From NCBI GenBank assembly GCA_900299185.1, contig OMIV01000178.1, positions 1-64,000 of the forward strand: a stretch of 64,000 bases of DNA. Reading direction: 5' to 3'. The translations under genes were made by a program, and so were the position numbers. The DNA comes from Planctomycetaceae bacterium. Lineage in GTDB: Bacteria > Planctomycetota > Planctomycetia > Planctomycetales > Planctomycetaceae. Shown one piece after another: positions 1-8,434 of the stretch. Numbering within the stretch: the stretch's first letter is position 1; each line of letters starts with the position of its first letter. The notes under the pieces are model-generated. The model ran no database searches, was not told the DNA's origin, and worked only from the letters and a program-made list of their open reading frames with translations.

Positions 1-319
1 AACGCTTGAGCGGACATTCTGGGACTCCGTTGAAGTTGCGACTTGAGAACTCACAACCCCAGCTGAACCAGTCTGTCCGCTCTTTACCAGTTACCCCCCA
101 CGGTTTTGCGATGAGCCCAATAACGACATATTTGAGTGTACGGAGCCCGCTTCTTCATTGCGTTTTTTCTGCCACAATTTATGCAGGGTTCGTATCTGCT
201 GATCACAGTGTGAATTTCAATTTAGAGGGATTTATTAAGATTTAAACGGGTGATGCACGACTCGGGCATACGCATATGTCAGCAGCTTTTTGGCTCTTCG
301 GAATTGAGATGTTCAGACT
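1..319. other. Left-end stretch without a recognised gene
   Basis: No convincing coding frame, RNA gene or repeat was found here. The region lies downstream of the giant minus-strand gene that ends at 320, so it may hold its 3' untranslated region. I saw no clear hairpin followed by a T run. Confidence 0.4.
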
Positions 320-3300
320 TTATTCATTCTCAAACTTCGCCATACCGACGAAGTGCCAGATGGCGTCGAATTGCTGGCGGGCGTTGCCTTCGAGGATTGT
401 CGTCACCTTCGTCTGCTTACCGTCGGCGGCGAGTTTCGGCATCTTAGTGTTGATGTCGAAACGCGGCGGGTCGAGTGTGAAGCGGCTGTAGTAATCATTA
501 CGCACTCGCTCTTTCACCAATGCGAAGTTGATGCCGGGAGCGATCTTCGTCTTGTCGTCGCCTTGAGCCGGTTGATTCCCGACCGCATGACACTGCCGAC
601 AATCGAGTGCCGTCTTTTGAACCAGCGCCGCACCGAGTTCGACTTTCTTCGGATCGGGGCTGAATGAGGCGTCCTCGCTCGGATCAATCCCGTGCTCGGC
701 AGCTAAGCCTTGAGCGAGCGTCGCGGCATATGGCTCGAACGACGGCATGCGGCCTTTCAGCCACGGACGCAGAGCACTCGTAGGATGGGCACTCTTGCCC
801 GTCTTCTGGCTCTCGATGAATCGAGCCACCCAATTCGTACGCAGCTTCTCGCCGGTCCAAGTGAGGTTCGGGAATGCATCGGGAGCGAGTCCGCTATCGC
901 TTTCATCGGCGATGATCGCGCGACGCGGACTGATGAGTCCGTCGCGATCGTGGCACGACTCGCAGCGCAAGCTCTTCACCAAGCGACGTGACTCTTCGAC
1001 AACGACAGGTCGATCGAGCGTTGAACGCTCGGCCCCAAGAAACGAGATCAACGCCGCTCGGTCCTGAGGCGAGAAGTCGAACCACGGAGTGCCGGATTGC
1101 TCGTGCCGTTGTTCCGCGATGCAGCCAGTTACCGAGCGGACATCGCCGATCGCATACATCGGAAGCGGTTGCGAGACCTCCGCCAGCGACGGCTGAGGCA
1201 ACTCATGGCAACGCACGCAATGCCGAGTGACCGGCAGTTGCTTCTGCTCCTTCGAGAGCGACTGCGGCAAGCTCTGGAGGAACCCGCTGAGCGACTTTGG
1301 TTCGTCGTCCAATGCCGGCGCCGCTTTCGACTTCAAGAACGAACTGAGGTCATGCGTCTCTTGCTGAGTCAGATGAAAGTTCGGCATCCGCGCGCCGACA
1401 TGATTCGGCGGCGCGGCGAGGAATCTCAGCAGCGAGTCGCCAACAAACTTTTGATTCACGCCAGCGAGCGAACGTCGCTCATACGCATCGGCTGCTTGCG
1501 GTGCCGTCAGTCGATGACACGCGATGCAACTGAGGTCTTCAAACAACTGCTGCCCGGCAGCGAGTCGACCTTCGGGCTTTGTGGGTGTTTCAGTCTTGGG
1601 CTTATCGGCCGCCGGGTTCAGTTCGAGAGCCGCGACGAGTGCTCGGATTTCTTGCTGCGTCTTTGCGCGATCACCGTGAAAGAGGAACGGCATGCGCGCG
1701 TGCTTCACGAAGCTCTGCGGATCCTCGAGCCACTTCAGCATCCAATTCAAATTCCGCGAACCACGCTCCAACTTCGGAGCCTTTGCGATTCCGTCACTCG
1801 CCGCCGGGCCATGACAGTTGCGACAGAGATGAGTCGCAAACAACTCGCGCCCGCGCCGCAGTTGCTCGGCCTTGATAAGCGCCGCGTCGTCGCTGTTATG
1901 AAAAAGTACACTCGCCGGAACAGGCTCCCGAGCGAACTCCGCCGACTCCCACATGAGCCGCATCTGAGCGGCACCTTGCGCGGGCGAGTCGTACTCAACG
2001 ACGAGCTTGTTGAAGCCGCCATTGAGCGAAGTGGGATAGGCATCCTGCCTGTAATTCTTCTTATCATCGACTGGCTTACCTACTTCAGGCTTCACACCGC
2101 TTGATGACGCCGAGGAATTGACAGGCTGGAAGCCTATCCCACTGAGTAGCTTATCGTTGACGAAGACCTTCGCTGAGCCCGTGCCTTCGACGCTAAAGCT
2201 CACCGCTTGCTGTAACGGGACCTTGATAAATCCTTCCCAGCGCGCGACGAACGGCGCGGGCGTGAGGAACTGACTTGCCGGTTGATTGGCTGCGACAAAC
2301 GTCGCCGCCATGCGATCAACGCGCGCGTCGATGTAGCTCCGCTCGGCAGAGCGCGGTCCGAAGCGCGCGATGAGACCCGGCTTCAGATTCGCATCCAGAG
2401 ACTCATCGGTCGTCGCGCGCCGCTTGAGCTTCGACTCATCGAACTTCTCCGCACGGACGCTGTTGAGTGTGAGATAAACCGTGCGACGGAATTGCGTAGG
2501 TTGGGATTCCATCCCGACCACTCTGGCAAGCTCCGCTTGCGAGTCCCCGCTTGAGGCCGCCTTCCCCTGCGACGCATTACCTGACGACGAGTCGCTGTTG
2601 CCCGTCGGGTCGGGACGGAGTCCCAACCTTCGGCTCAACACGCACGACACTGCCATGACGTTGACCGGCTTCACGTCTTTCAGTTCCAAGAACACCGTGC
2701 GGTCATCGAGCAGCGTTGCCGAGCGGACTCGGACTTCGTCGCGGCCTTCTTGTATTGGGTCCGATACGCGGTACTCCGGCGAGCCGTAGTTCTTCGAGTA
2801 AGAATAGTTCCATTGCTCCACGTGATAGCTGCCGGGGTTCTCGGTAGAGGTCGCATCGAGCGGTTCAGTGAAGCTCAGCGCGATGCCGTTTGAGTAAGCG
2901 GTCGCGGTCAGAGGCATCTCGACGGGCTTGCCGGTGTAGCGGACTCGCTGCAAGCAACCGTCGGTCACGGCAGAGGTCGTCCAACCTCGCAGGCCGGTGA
3001 CGTAGAGCTGCCCGTCATGCGGACTGAAGCGCCCGCGCATGGCGCCAGAGTCGAAGCGGAAGGGCATCTCGGTGAGGCCGATCGGTATGTAGTCGCTGCC
3101 CATAGTCGCCTTTCGCTCCGCGAAAGGACGCTCCTGTCCAACTGGCGTCGATTGGTTGCCGTTTTCGCCTGAGCGATCTTTCGCGGAGCGAAAGTCGACA
3201 ACCCCCAACAGCGCCGAGCACTGCCCGAACGAGAAATGCAACATGTGCCCCGATACCGGTCCCCACTTGTCGCTCGTGATCCAGCATTGGCCGCCGGATG

Positions 3301-6300
3301 AGTTATCGACTCGGCGGGGAATCCAAACCGCCGGCGGATCAAACCCGAGCGGTCGTTCGGGAGTGACTCGCGGTCCTCCGCCACCGAAGTGAGCACCGGG
3401 CTTCGCGATGAAGATCGCCGAAGCAGGAGTCCAATCGCCCTCTTGCGGAGCGGCAGAGACGACATCTCCGGGACCAAGTCCCATGCCATTTGGATTACGC
3501 AGTCCGGTCGAGATCACGTCGAACTTCGAACCATCTGCCGCGACGCGCACGACTCCGAGATTCGCATGCACGAACCAAAAGTTGCCGACCGAATCTCGTT
3601 CGAGGCACGTGATGTAGTCATGCCCGCCAGCGGAAGTCGGATAGACGTTGCTGAAGCACTCATAGTGATCGGCTTCGAGATCGCCGTTGAGATCATGCAA
3701 CCGCACGATCTGATCGCGACACAGAACGTAGAGAGCATCAGATGTCGCGAGCGAAGTATTCTTCTCGTTCCCAGACTCTGTCTGGGAACGCGTCTTCTGA
3801 GGCTCTGCCTCATGCTCGGTCTCAGTCTTCGTCGCACCGTCAGGCTTCGAAGTCGCAGAAGATGGAACACGAGGCAGAGCCTCACGAACGGCATTCCCGG
3901 GCAGAGCCCGGTAACGAGTGCGCTCGGTGTGCTCACTCGGTCGAGCAATCACCAATCCCAATGGCTGATGCAGCCCCGTCGCGTAGCGATGCCAACGCAG
4001 CTTCTTCTCACCCTCGCGACGCACGACCCATACATCGCCATGCACCGTGCAGACCGCGATGTCACCGTTGGAAAAGAAGTCATGGCCGCTCGTGAAAAGC
4101 AGGGCTTTGTACGGGTTGTCGAACGGTAGCTTGAACGTGTCGACAACATACGGAGCATCGCTCGAAGCCGTGACGAACTCGGTTTCGATCTTCTCCGTCC
4201 ACTTCGCGGGACCGGGCTTGAGCAGCGTTGCTAACTCAGGCTCACCGGTCGGCTTCGGAGCCGCAACGGCGGCGAGAGCTTGCTCCCATCCGGCTTTGTC
4301 TTTGAGCAGCCCGGTCCAATAGACAAGTCGTAGTCGCCGCACATCGCGGCCTGCGGGGATCTTGAAGCCGCCGCTGAGTCCGCCATCGCCTGAGGTCACG
4401 AACGGCTCAATGCGAGTGTCGCTGCGGAGCCCGACGAACGAACCGATTTCGCCGTCCTTCTTCAGCAGCCAAACGGGAGCGGCGTTGTTCATCTCGACGC
4501 TCGCGACTTTGTGATGTAGCAAGAGTTGCAGGTCCTGCGCGGCGGGTGCGACTTCGATCGTCCGAGTAACGACAAGCCGATCTCCAACTTGCTCGCACCA
4601 CGGAGACTCAGTAACCGAGATGCCGTCGACGTCATAGCTCAAGACGACTCGTTCTCCGTGCGTGTGTAATCCGCGATACTTCACTCTCGAGCCCGCCCAT
4701 GCCGCGAACTCGGGCGACTGAAACATGAACCCGCCATCGGGCATCGGAGCACCGATGATGCCGAACCGAGCCGGGTTGAACTTCAGAAACCCGCCGGTCC
4801 AGATGGCTCGAACTTGAGCGTGCTCGGCATCAAAGCAGACCGTCGCTTGCTGCTGATCGCCGACGCGAATCGACGTCATCTTGCGACCCGCTCCGCCCGG
4901 TAGCCCGCCGACAACCGACGAGAGCCAACGTCCGATTTGAGATTCCTTCCATCGGTTATCGACCCAATCGCCTTCCCACTGATCGAAGCCGATTTGCTCC
5001 TTGCCCCAGTGAGCCGGCGGCTTCGGTTTGCCGCCCGCTGCTTGAGTATTCGCCGCCGGCGCGGGAGCAGCGACCGGTGCTTGAGCGACCGCGAACGAGC
5101 CTGACTTCGACTCATCTTTGAGCTTCGTCTTCTCAATTATTTCATCGCAGTGCCAGAGGCCGACGGTGTTGTCATCAACGACCGGAGCCTTCTCCGGCAG
5201 GCCATCGATCGCATGCGCCCCGGTACGAATTCTTACCTCATCAATGAGCCCCGCGCAGCCGATGCCGCCTTCAGCGAGACGACCAATAGCCATCGCCCCA
5301 TTCTTCGACGCCTCGAACTCCTTCGGCAGTGCCTTTTCCACAACCTGCTTGCCATCGACGAACAGCCGAATGCGTTTGGCCTCGAGCGTCATCGCGACGT
5401 GATGCCATCTGTCGTCGGCGATGTTGACGTCCGAGCGATACTCGCCGCCGCAGCCGGGCAGATAGACGCTGAAGAACCCGCTGCCCGAGTACGAATACAT
5501 CTCCCAATGAGTCGCCGACGCTTTCGGTTCGCTCGCGATCAAGATGTTGAAGCTGTCTTTGTTGGCGAGCTTCGTCCAACACTCGACGGTGAGCGGCACT
5601 GACCGTTGAGCCGGCTTGGCGTCGATGTTGACTCCCGTCGCGCGAGCATCGAGTGCTTGCCCGAATCTTCCTTCTGCAAGCTTCAGTTCTTTGGGTGTCG
5701 CCGAAGTTACAGCCGCCGGAGCACCGGCTTTCGGAGCCGGAGCCGATGCGACGACCGGATCGTCTTCCGCTCGCAGCTTGAGCATTCGCCGATTCGCAGC
5801 CCATGCGGCCGCACGACGCAGCATCTCTCGCGGCTCGAAGGCGTCGTAAGTCTTCTCGCTATGCCCGAGCAGCGTTTGAAACACCCGGCCTTTGCCATAC
5901 GTGCCGACGAAGGCGAGCGGCTCGTCGCGGTCCGTCACTTTCGACTTCGCAGTGATGAGCGGATCGACCGCGCGGCCGTCCTGCTTGAAGTACAGCTCGT
6001 CGACGACATCAAAGCCTTTGAGCCCCGCCGTGATGGGATGTTCGAGCGACGTCACATCAACCTTGAACGGCCCGAACGCATCGTGACCGCTCTTCGCTTC
6101 GTCTTTGCCATGATGATTCCAAACTCGCAGCGCGATTTTGCGGAGTTCAGGCCAATCGGACTCAGCAGCCATCGGTAGCGAGAAGTGAAACGCACTCGAA
6201 TTGAAATGCACGAAGAGCACGCCGCCGCCGTTCTGCACGAAGTTCATGAACGCGGTCTTCGAGGCATCGCTGAGCGGCTTCGGGTCATGCCAATTGACGT

Positions 6301-7432
6301 AGTTCGGCAAGAGGATGTCATAGTTCTTACCGATGTCCTTCTTCGCGAGGTCTTCAATGTCGAGCGACACATCGACCTTGATGCGCGGATCTTTCTCCAA
6401 AGCCGCCTTCATCGCCGGAGTCGTCTTCTCCCAGTTGTGCCACTTATGCGCGTCATTGCCCGCGATGAGCAGCACGCGAATCGGCTTGTCGTCAATGACC
6501 GCTCGCTGAGTCCCCTCAACTCCAGCGAGTGCTTGCGTGATCTCCGCATGAGTGAAGTACCGAGCTTCAACGCCACCCGTCAGAACTTCAATCTTCGCCG
6601 TCCAAGCAATCGCATTGAGAATCAGCTTGCGAAACTCATCGCGCTCCCAGTTGGAATAAAAATGACCGCAAGTCGTCCCGAACCCGCGTCCGCCACTGGC
6701 TCGCTGCTTCGCCCAAGCGACGACATTGCCATCAGGCTCGCGACCATTCAGAGCGGGCACGATGAAGAGCGGCGATAGGCCCTCGATCTTCTTCGCCTTG
6801 CCACTCGCCTCTTGCCCGTCTCCCTCTGCAAAACGCAGATTGAAATAGAACTCTTCCTTCATCTTGAACGGCTTGATGCCGCGCACGACGGGATGCTCGG
6901 GCGACCCGATCTCAACATCGGCCTCTTTATGTGTGATCGCCGAGTACCACTTCTTCTTGCCGTCGGTCTCCCAATCGAAGTACGCGCCGGACCAATCGAG
7001 GATCTGCTTCGCGTACTGATCCGGGGCAAAGGTCGAGAAGTGAAAGGTCAGAAACCCGCAGCCGCGATCAATCTGCTTCTGCACGGCCTTGAGATTCTCC
7101 GCGGATCCAAAATGCGGAGCCTCTTGATAGAGATCGCCATCTCGTCCATCCGAGATGACCATGATCGAGTCCGCATCATCGAGCGTCTTCAGATCACGCG
7201 GCATCCCATCAAGGTGATACTCAACGCGGACCTGCTCGCGGACATTGGAATGATCGAGCATGACCTTCAGCAGCTTGACGGACCACGGATAGTCATGAAT
7301 CCCATTCCCCGTCGGCCCATGCGACTTCGGCCCCGCAATGAGCACGATCTTTTTGGTCGCTGGCTCAGCAGCGAAACCTTTCGCTAACAAACCGAACACA
7401 GCCAACAACACCAACAAACAACGCATCAACAT
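320..7432 (-). CDS. Giant exported ThuA-ThuA-LamG-propeller-multihaem cytochrome c fusion protein
   Basis: This exported protein of about 2370 residues combines domains usually found in separate planctomycete proteins. The start chosen is the ATG at 7432, with GGAG seven bases upstream, leading into the signal peptide MLMRCLLVLLAVFGLLAKGFAA. An ATG at 7474 is possible but lacks the signal context. In order I see two ThuA-like domains (about 28-290 and 316-560), a LamG/concanavalin-like domain (594-777), a DUF6797-like region (807-1077), a PVC-type beta-propeller region (about 1080-1480), a PA14-like segment (1700-1830) and a C-terminal multihaem region. Five CxxCH haem motifs are visible: CRNCH near 1870, CIACH near 1969, CVRCH near 2072, CESCH near 2157 and CRQCH near 2278. 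It is probably a periplasmic electron-transfer protein linked to carbohydrate breakdown; that role is inference. Four palindromic repeats are embedded in frame (see repeat features). No operon partner is obvious. Confidence 0.9.
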   Translation of the reverse strand: MLMRCLLVLLAVFGLLAKGFAAEPATKKIVLIAGPKSHGPTGNGIHDYPWSVKLLKVMLDHSNVREQVRVEYHLDGMPRDLKTLDDADSIMVISDGRDGDLYQEAPHFGSAENLKAVQKQIDRGCGFLTFHFSTFAPDQYAKQILDWSGAYFDWETDGKKKWYSAITHKEADVEIGSPEHPVVRGIKPFKMKEEFYFNLRFAEGDGQEASGKAKKIEGLSPLFIVPALNGREPDGNVVAWAKQRASGGRGFGTTCGHFYSNWERDEFRKLILNAIAWTAKIEVLTGGVEARYFTHAEITQALAGVEGTQRAVIDDKPIRVLLIAGNDAHKWHNWEKTTPAMKAALEKDPRIKVDVSLDIEDLAKKDIGKNYDILLPNYVNWHDPKPLSDASKTAFMNFVQNGGGVLFVHFNSSAFHFSLPMAAESDWPELRKIALRVWNHHGKDEAKSGHDAFGPFKVDVTSLEHPITAGLKGFDVVDELYFKQDGRAVDPLITAKSKVTDRDEPLAFVGTYGKGRVFQTLLGHSEKTYDAFEPREMLRRAAAWAANRRMLKLRAEDDPVVASAPAPKAGAPAAVTSATPKELKLAEGRFGQALDARATGVNIDAKPAQRSVPLTVECWTKLANKDSFNILIASEPKASATHWEMYSYSGSGFFSVYLPGCGGEYRSDVNIADDRWHHVAMTLEAKRIRLFVDGKQVVEKALPKEFEASKNGAMAIGRLAEGGIGCAGLIDEVRIRTGAHAIDGLPEKAPVVDDNTVGLWHCDEIIEKTKLKDESKSGSFAVAQAPVAAPAPAANTQAAGGKPKPPAHWGKEQIGFDQWEGDWVDNRWKESQIGRWLSSVVGGLPGGAGRKMTSIRVGDQQQATVCFDAEHAQVRAIWTGGFLKFNPARFGIIGAPMPDGGFMFQSPEFAAWAGSRVKYRGLHTHGERVVLSYDVDGISVTESPWCEQVGDRLVVTRTIEVAPAAQDLQLLLHHKVASVEMNNAAPVWLLKKDGEIGSFVGLRSDTRIEPFVTSGDGGLSGGFKIPAGRDVRRLRLVYWTGLLKDKAGWEQALAAVAAPKPTGEPELATLLKPGPAKWTEKIETEFVTASSDAPYVVDTFKLPFDNPYKALLFTSGHDFFSNGDIAVCTVHGDVWVVRREGEKKLRWHRYATGLHQPLGLVIARPSEHTERTRYRALPGNAVREALPRVPSSATSKPDGATKTETEHEAEPQKTRSQTESGNEKNTSLATSDALYVLCRDQIVRLHDLNGDLEADHYECFSNVYPTSAGGHDYITCLERDSVGNFWFVHANLGVVRVAADGSKFDVISTGLRNPNGMGLGPGDVVSAAPQEGDWTPASAIFIAKPGAHFGGGGPRVTPERPLGFDPPAVWIPRRVDNSSGGQCWITSDKWGPVSGHMLHFSFGQCSALLGVVDFRSAKDRSGENGNQSTPVGQERPFAERKATMGSDYIPIGLTEMPFRFDSGAMRGRFSPHDGQLYVTGLRGWTTSAVTDGCLQRVRYTGKPVEMPLTATAYSNGIALSFTEPLDATSTENPGSYHVEQWNYSYSKNYGSPEYRVSDPIQEGRDEVRVRSATLLDDRTVFLELKDVKPVNVMAVSCVLSRRLGLRPDPTGNSDSSSGNASQGKAASSGDSQAELARVVGMESQPTQFRRTVYLTLNSVRAEKFDESKLKRRATTDESLDANLKPGLIARFGPRSAERSYIDARVDRMAATFVAANQPASQFLTPAPFVARWEGFIKVPLQQAVSFSVEGTGSAKVFVNDKLLSGIGFQPVNSSASSSGVKPEVGKPVDDKKNYRQDAYPTSLNGGFNKLVVEYDSPAQGAAQMRLMWESAEFAREPVPASVLFHNSDDAALIKAEQLRRGRELFATHLCRNCHGPAASDGIAKAPKLERGSRNLNWMLKWLEDPQSFVKHARMPFLFHGDRAKTQQEIRALVAALELNPAADKPKTETPTKPEGRLAAGQQLFEDLSCIACHRLTAPQAADAYERRSLAGVNQKFVGDSLLRFLAAPPNHVGARMPNFHLTQQETHDLSSFLKSKAAPALDDEPKSLSGFLQSLPQSLSKEQKQLPVTRHCVRCHELPQPSLAEVSQPLPMYAIGDVRSVTGCIAEQRHEQSGTPWFDFSPQDRAALISFLGAERSTLDRPVVVEESRRLVKSLRCESCHDRDGLISPRRAIIADESDSGLAPDAFPNLTWTGEKLRTNWVARFIESQKTGKSAHPTSALRPWLKGRMPSFEPYAATLAQGLAAEHGIDPSEDASFSPDPKKVELGAALVQKTALDCRQCHAVGNQPAQGDDKTKIAPGINFALVKERVRNDYYSRFTLDPPRFDINTKMPKLAADGKQTKVTTILEGNARQQFDAIWHFVGMAKFENE
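2031..2142. repeat. In-frame palindromic repeat pair A inside the giant haem gene
   Basis: Two 22-nt arms at 2031-2052 and 2121-2142 are inverted copies with two mismatches, built on GTGGGATAGGC and GCCTGT. The same arms recur in intergenic DNA at 43416-43491. On the coding strand the segment translates through GIGFQPV and RQDAYPT, between PA14-like sequences around residues 1763-1801, without breaking the frame. Confidence 0.85.
2498..2629. repeat. In-frame palindromic repeat pair B inside the giant haem gene
   Basis: Arms at 2498-2519 and 2608-2629 are inverted copies with two mismatches in 22 bases (core GGTTGGGATTCCATCCCGAC). A nested hairpin, GCAAGC-TCC-GCTTGC, sits at 2526-2540. A related half copy occurs near 32770. 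The coding strand reads a Ser/Gly/Asn-rich peptide around residues 1601-1645. Confidence 0.85.
3105..3199. repeat. In-frame palindromic repeat pair C inside the giant haem gene
   Basis: Two 29-nt arms, 3105-3133 and 3171-3199, are inverted copies with three mismatches. Each contains CTTTCGCTCCGCGAAAG, itself nearly palindromic. The coding strand encodes a polar peptide around residues 1411-1443 within the propeller region. Confidence 0.85.
3764..3918. repeat. In-frame composite palindromic repeat D inside the giant haem gene
   Basis: The arms 3764-3813 and 3870-3918 are imperfect inverted copies. Both contain a hairpin of the CTCGTTCCCAGACTCTG type followed by GAGGCTCTGCCTC. The coding strand reads a highly charged, low-complexity peptide around residues 1171-1223, rich in Glu, Lys, Thr and Ser, between propeller blades. 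It looks like an insertion. Confidence 0.85.
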
Positions 7433-7499
7433 GCGGGATCTCCGAAACTCGATTGAAGCAAGGTGAATTGTCACGAGGCTCTCGGTGACTCGTCAGCGA

Positions 7500-7862
7500 T
7501 CAATCCAATTCAACGGTCTTCAAACGATAGTCGACGCGAAGAACTCTCTGATCGAGCAACGCCGTCCCCAACAACGGGAAGCGTCCGTCATTCGCAATGA
7601 CTTGCAGCGGAACTCGCTGACCAAACCACTCGATGAAGCACAAGAACGTTTCTAAGGCGACTCGCGAGCCATCAGCCAGAATGGCTTCCGTCTCGACTAG
7701 TGGCGCGAGATTGAGCTGCTCGATGATCTCACTTGCCAAGACGAGATGCCCATCGAAAGCCGTATCAACCCAAGCGGTGATCACGACAAGCGGACCGTCT
7801 CGCTTTGAACTCAGGTGAATGTCGAGCAGTGCTCGGCCATTGTCATCGACGCGACCATTCAT
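7500..7862 (-). CDS. Clan AA aspartic-protease-like small protein
   Basis: This 120-residue protein has the fold signature of single-domain retropepsin-like (clan AA) aspartic proteases. It carries VDTAFDGHLVL near residues 32-42 as the catalytic-loop equivalent and LLGTALL near the C-terminus as the hydrophobic-Gly motif. The usual DTG triplet reads DTA, so activity is uncertain. No signal peptide or membrane segment is visible, suggesting a cytoplasmic protein. Its ATG overlaps the stop codon of the upstream gene in an ATGA arrangement at 7859-7862, so the two are almost certainly translationally coupled. It is the last gene of a set that begins with a Phd-like antitoxin. Its substrate cannot be inferred. 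Confidence 0.75.
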   Translation of the reverse strand: MNGRVDDNGRALLDIHLSSKRDGPLVVITAWVDTAFDGHLVLASEIIEQLNLAPLVETEAILADGSRVALETFLCFIEWFGQRVPLQVIANDGRFPLLGTALLDQRVLRVDYRLKTVELD

Positions 7863-8089
7863 GATGTCGCACCAATATGAAAGGCGGCTTCATGACCAAT
7901 GCGCAGCACGAATGACTTGCGATCGGGAAAGGCGGTCTTTGCTGCCAACGCAGCATCCAAGAATGTCTCGCCTAAGAAATAGCTCTTGGAGGTCGGCTCG
8001 ATCGCCACGAACTCATCGAAGTGCTCGGTTTCGAGCGTTTGCTTCCATTCGATCTCGTAAACCTTTTTGGCAAATTCAGCGATGCTCAT
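7859..8089 (-). CDS. Small conserved protein paired with the aspartic-protease-like gene
   Basis: This 76-residue protein starts with MSIAEFAKKVYEIEWK and ends with GHEAAFHIGATS. It contains EFVAIEPTSKSYFLGET, which resembles a family of small uncharacterised bacterial proteins often seen beside clan AA aspartic proteases; that recollection of context was not searched. The start at 8089 was chosen because the frame upstream is shadow sequence of the antitoxin gene. It ends in a four-base overlap with the next gene. No function is known. A role as substrate, chaperone or adaptor of the protease-like partner is conceivable but is inference. Confidence 0.7.
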   Translation of the reverse strand: MSIAEFAKKVYEIEWKQTLETEHFDEFVAIEPTSKSYFLGETFLDAALAAKTAFPDRKSFVLRIGHEAAFHIGATS

Positions 8090-8132
8090 GGCATAAACCT
8101 TCGATAGCTCGGGACGATGTTTTAGTTGCGAC

Positions 8133-8390
8133 TCAAGCAACGGAGTCGTGCTCAAACGCCTGCATGTATTCCATGAAGTTCGCGAGATGCTCGTCGTCAT
8201 CTTCGACAATCTTGAGGATCCCATTGCCGAGCCTCGGCACGCGCGGAGCCTTCGCCGCAGTCGGTTCTGAGACGAGCTTTGCAACTTGTGGCTGATTCTG
8301 AGTGAAGACGACCTCATCTCCCGGACTGAATCGACTGAGCAAATCACGCAGCAAGATGTCCGCGCTATCAATCGGAAGTGTAAGTTGCAT
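8133..8390 (-). CDS. Phd/YefM-like antitoxin-type protein
   Basis: This 85-residue protein has the layout of short Phd/YefM-like antitoxins. An N-terminal segment includes LLSRFSPGDEVVFTQNQPQV followed by AKLV. A basic Pro-rich linker follows, then an acidic tail, IVEDDDEHLANFMEYM, of the kind that binds a toxin. The start at 8390 has GAGGA about ten bases upstream; a longer frame reaches 8486 but overlaps the end of the preceding gene. Typical antitoxins are followed by a PIN or RelE toxin. Here the next genes, 43 bases downstream, encode a small conserved protein and an aspartic-protease-like protein instead. Autoregulation of the set is plausible. Confidence 0.7.
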   Translation of the reverse strand: MQLTLPIDSADILLRDLLSRFSPGDEVVFTQNQPQVAKLVSEPTAAKAPRVPRLGNGILKIVEDDDEHLANFMEYMQAFEHDSVA

Positions 8391-8434
8391 GCGATGAATC
8401 CTCGAATGGACGAACGGTTCAACATGGTCGGCAT

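Noticed and set aside
1097-2104. Long plus-strand open frame, 335 residues
   Set aside because: It lies antisense to the giant haem gene, whose frame has clear domains; this frame has low-complexity Arg-rich sequence.
3389-4129. Plus-strand frame of 246 residues
   Set aside because: Antisense to the haem gene with no recognisable domain; shadow.
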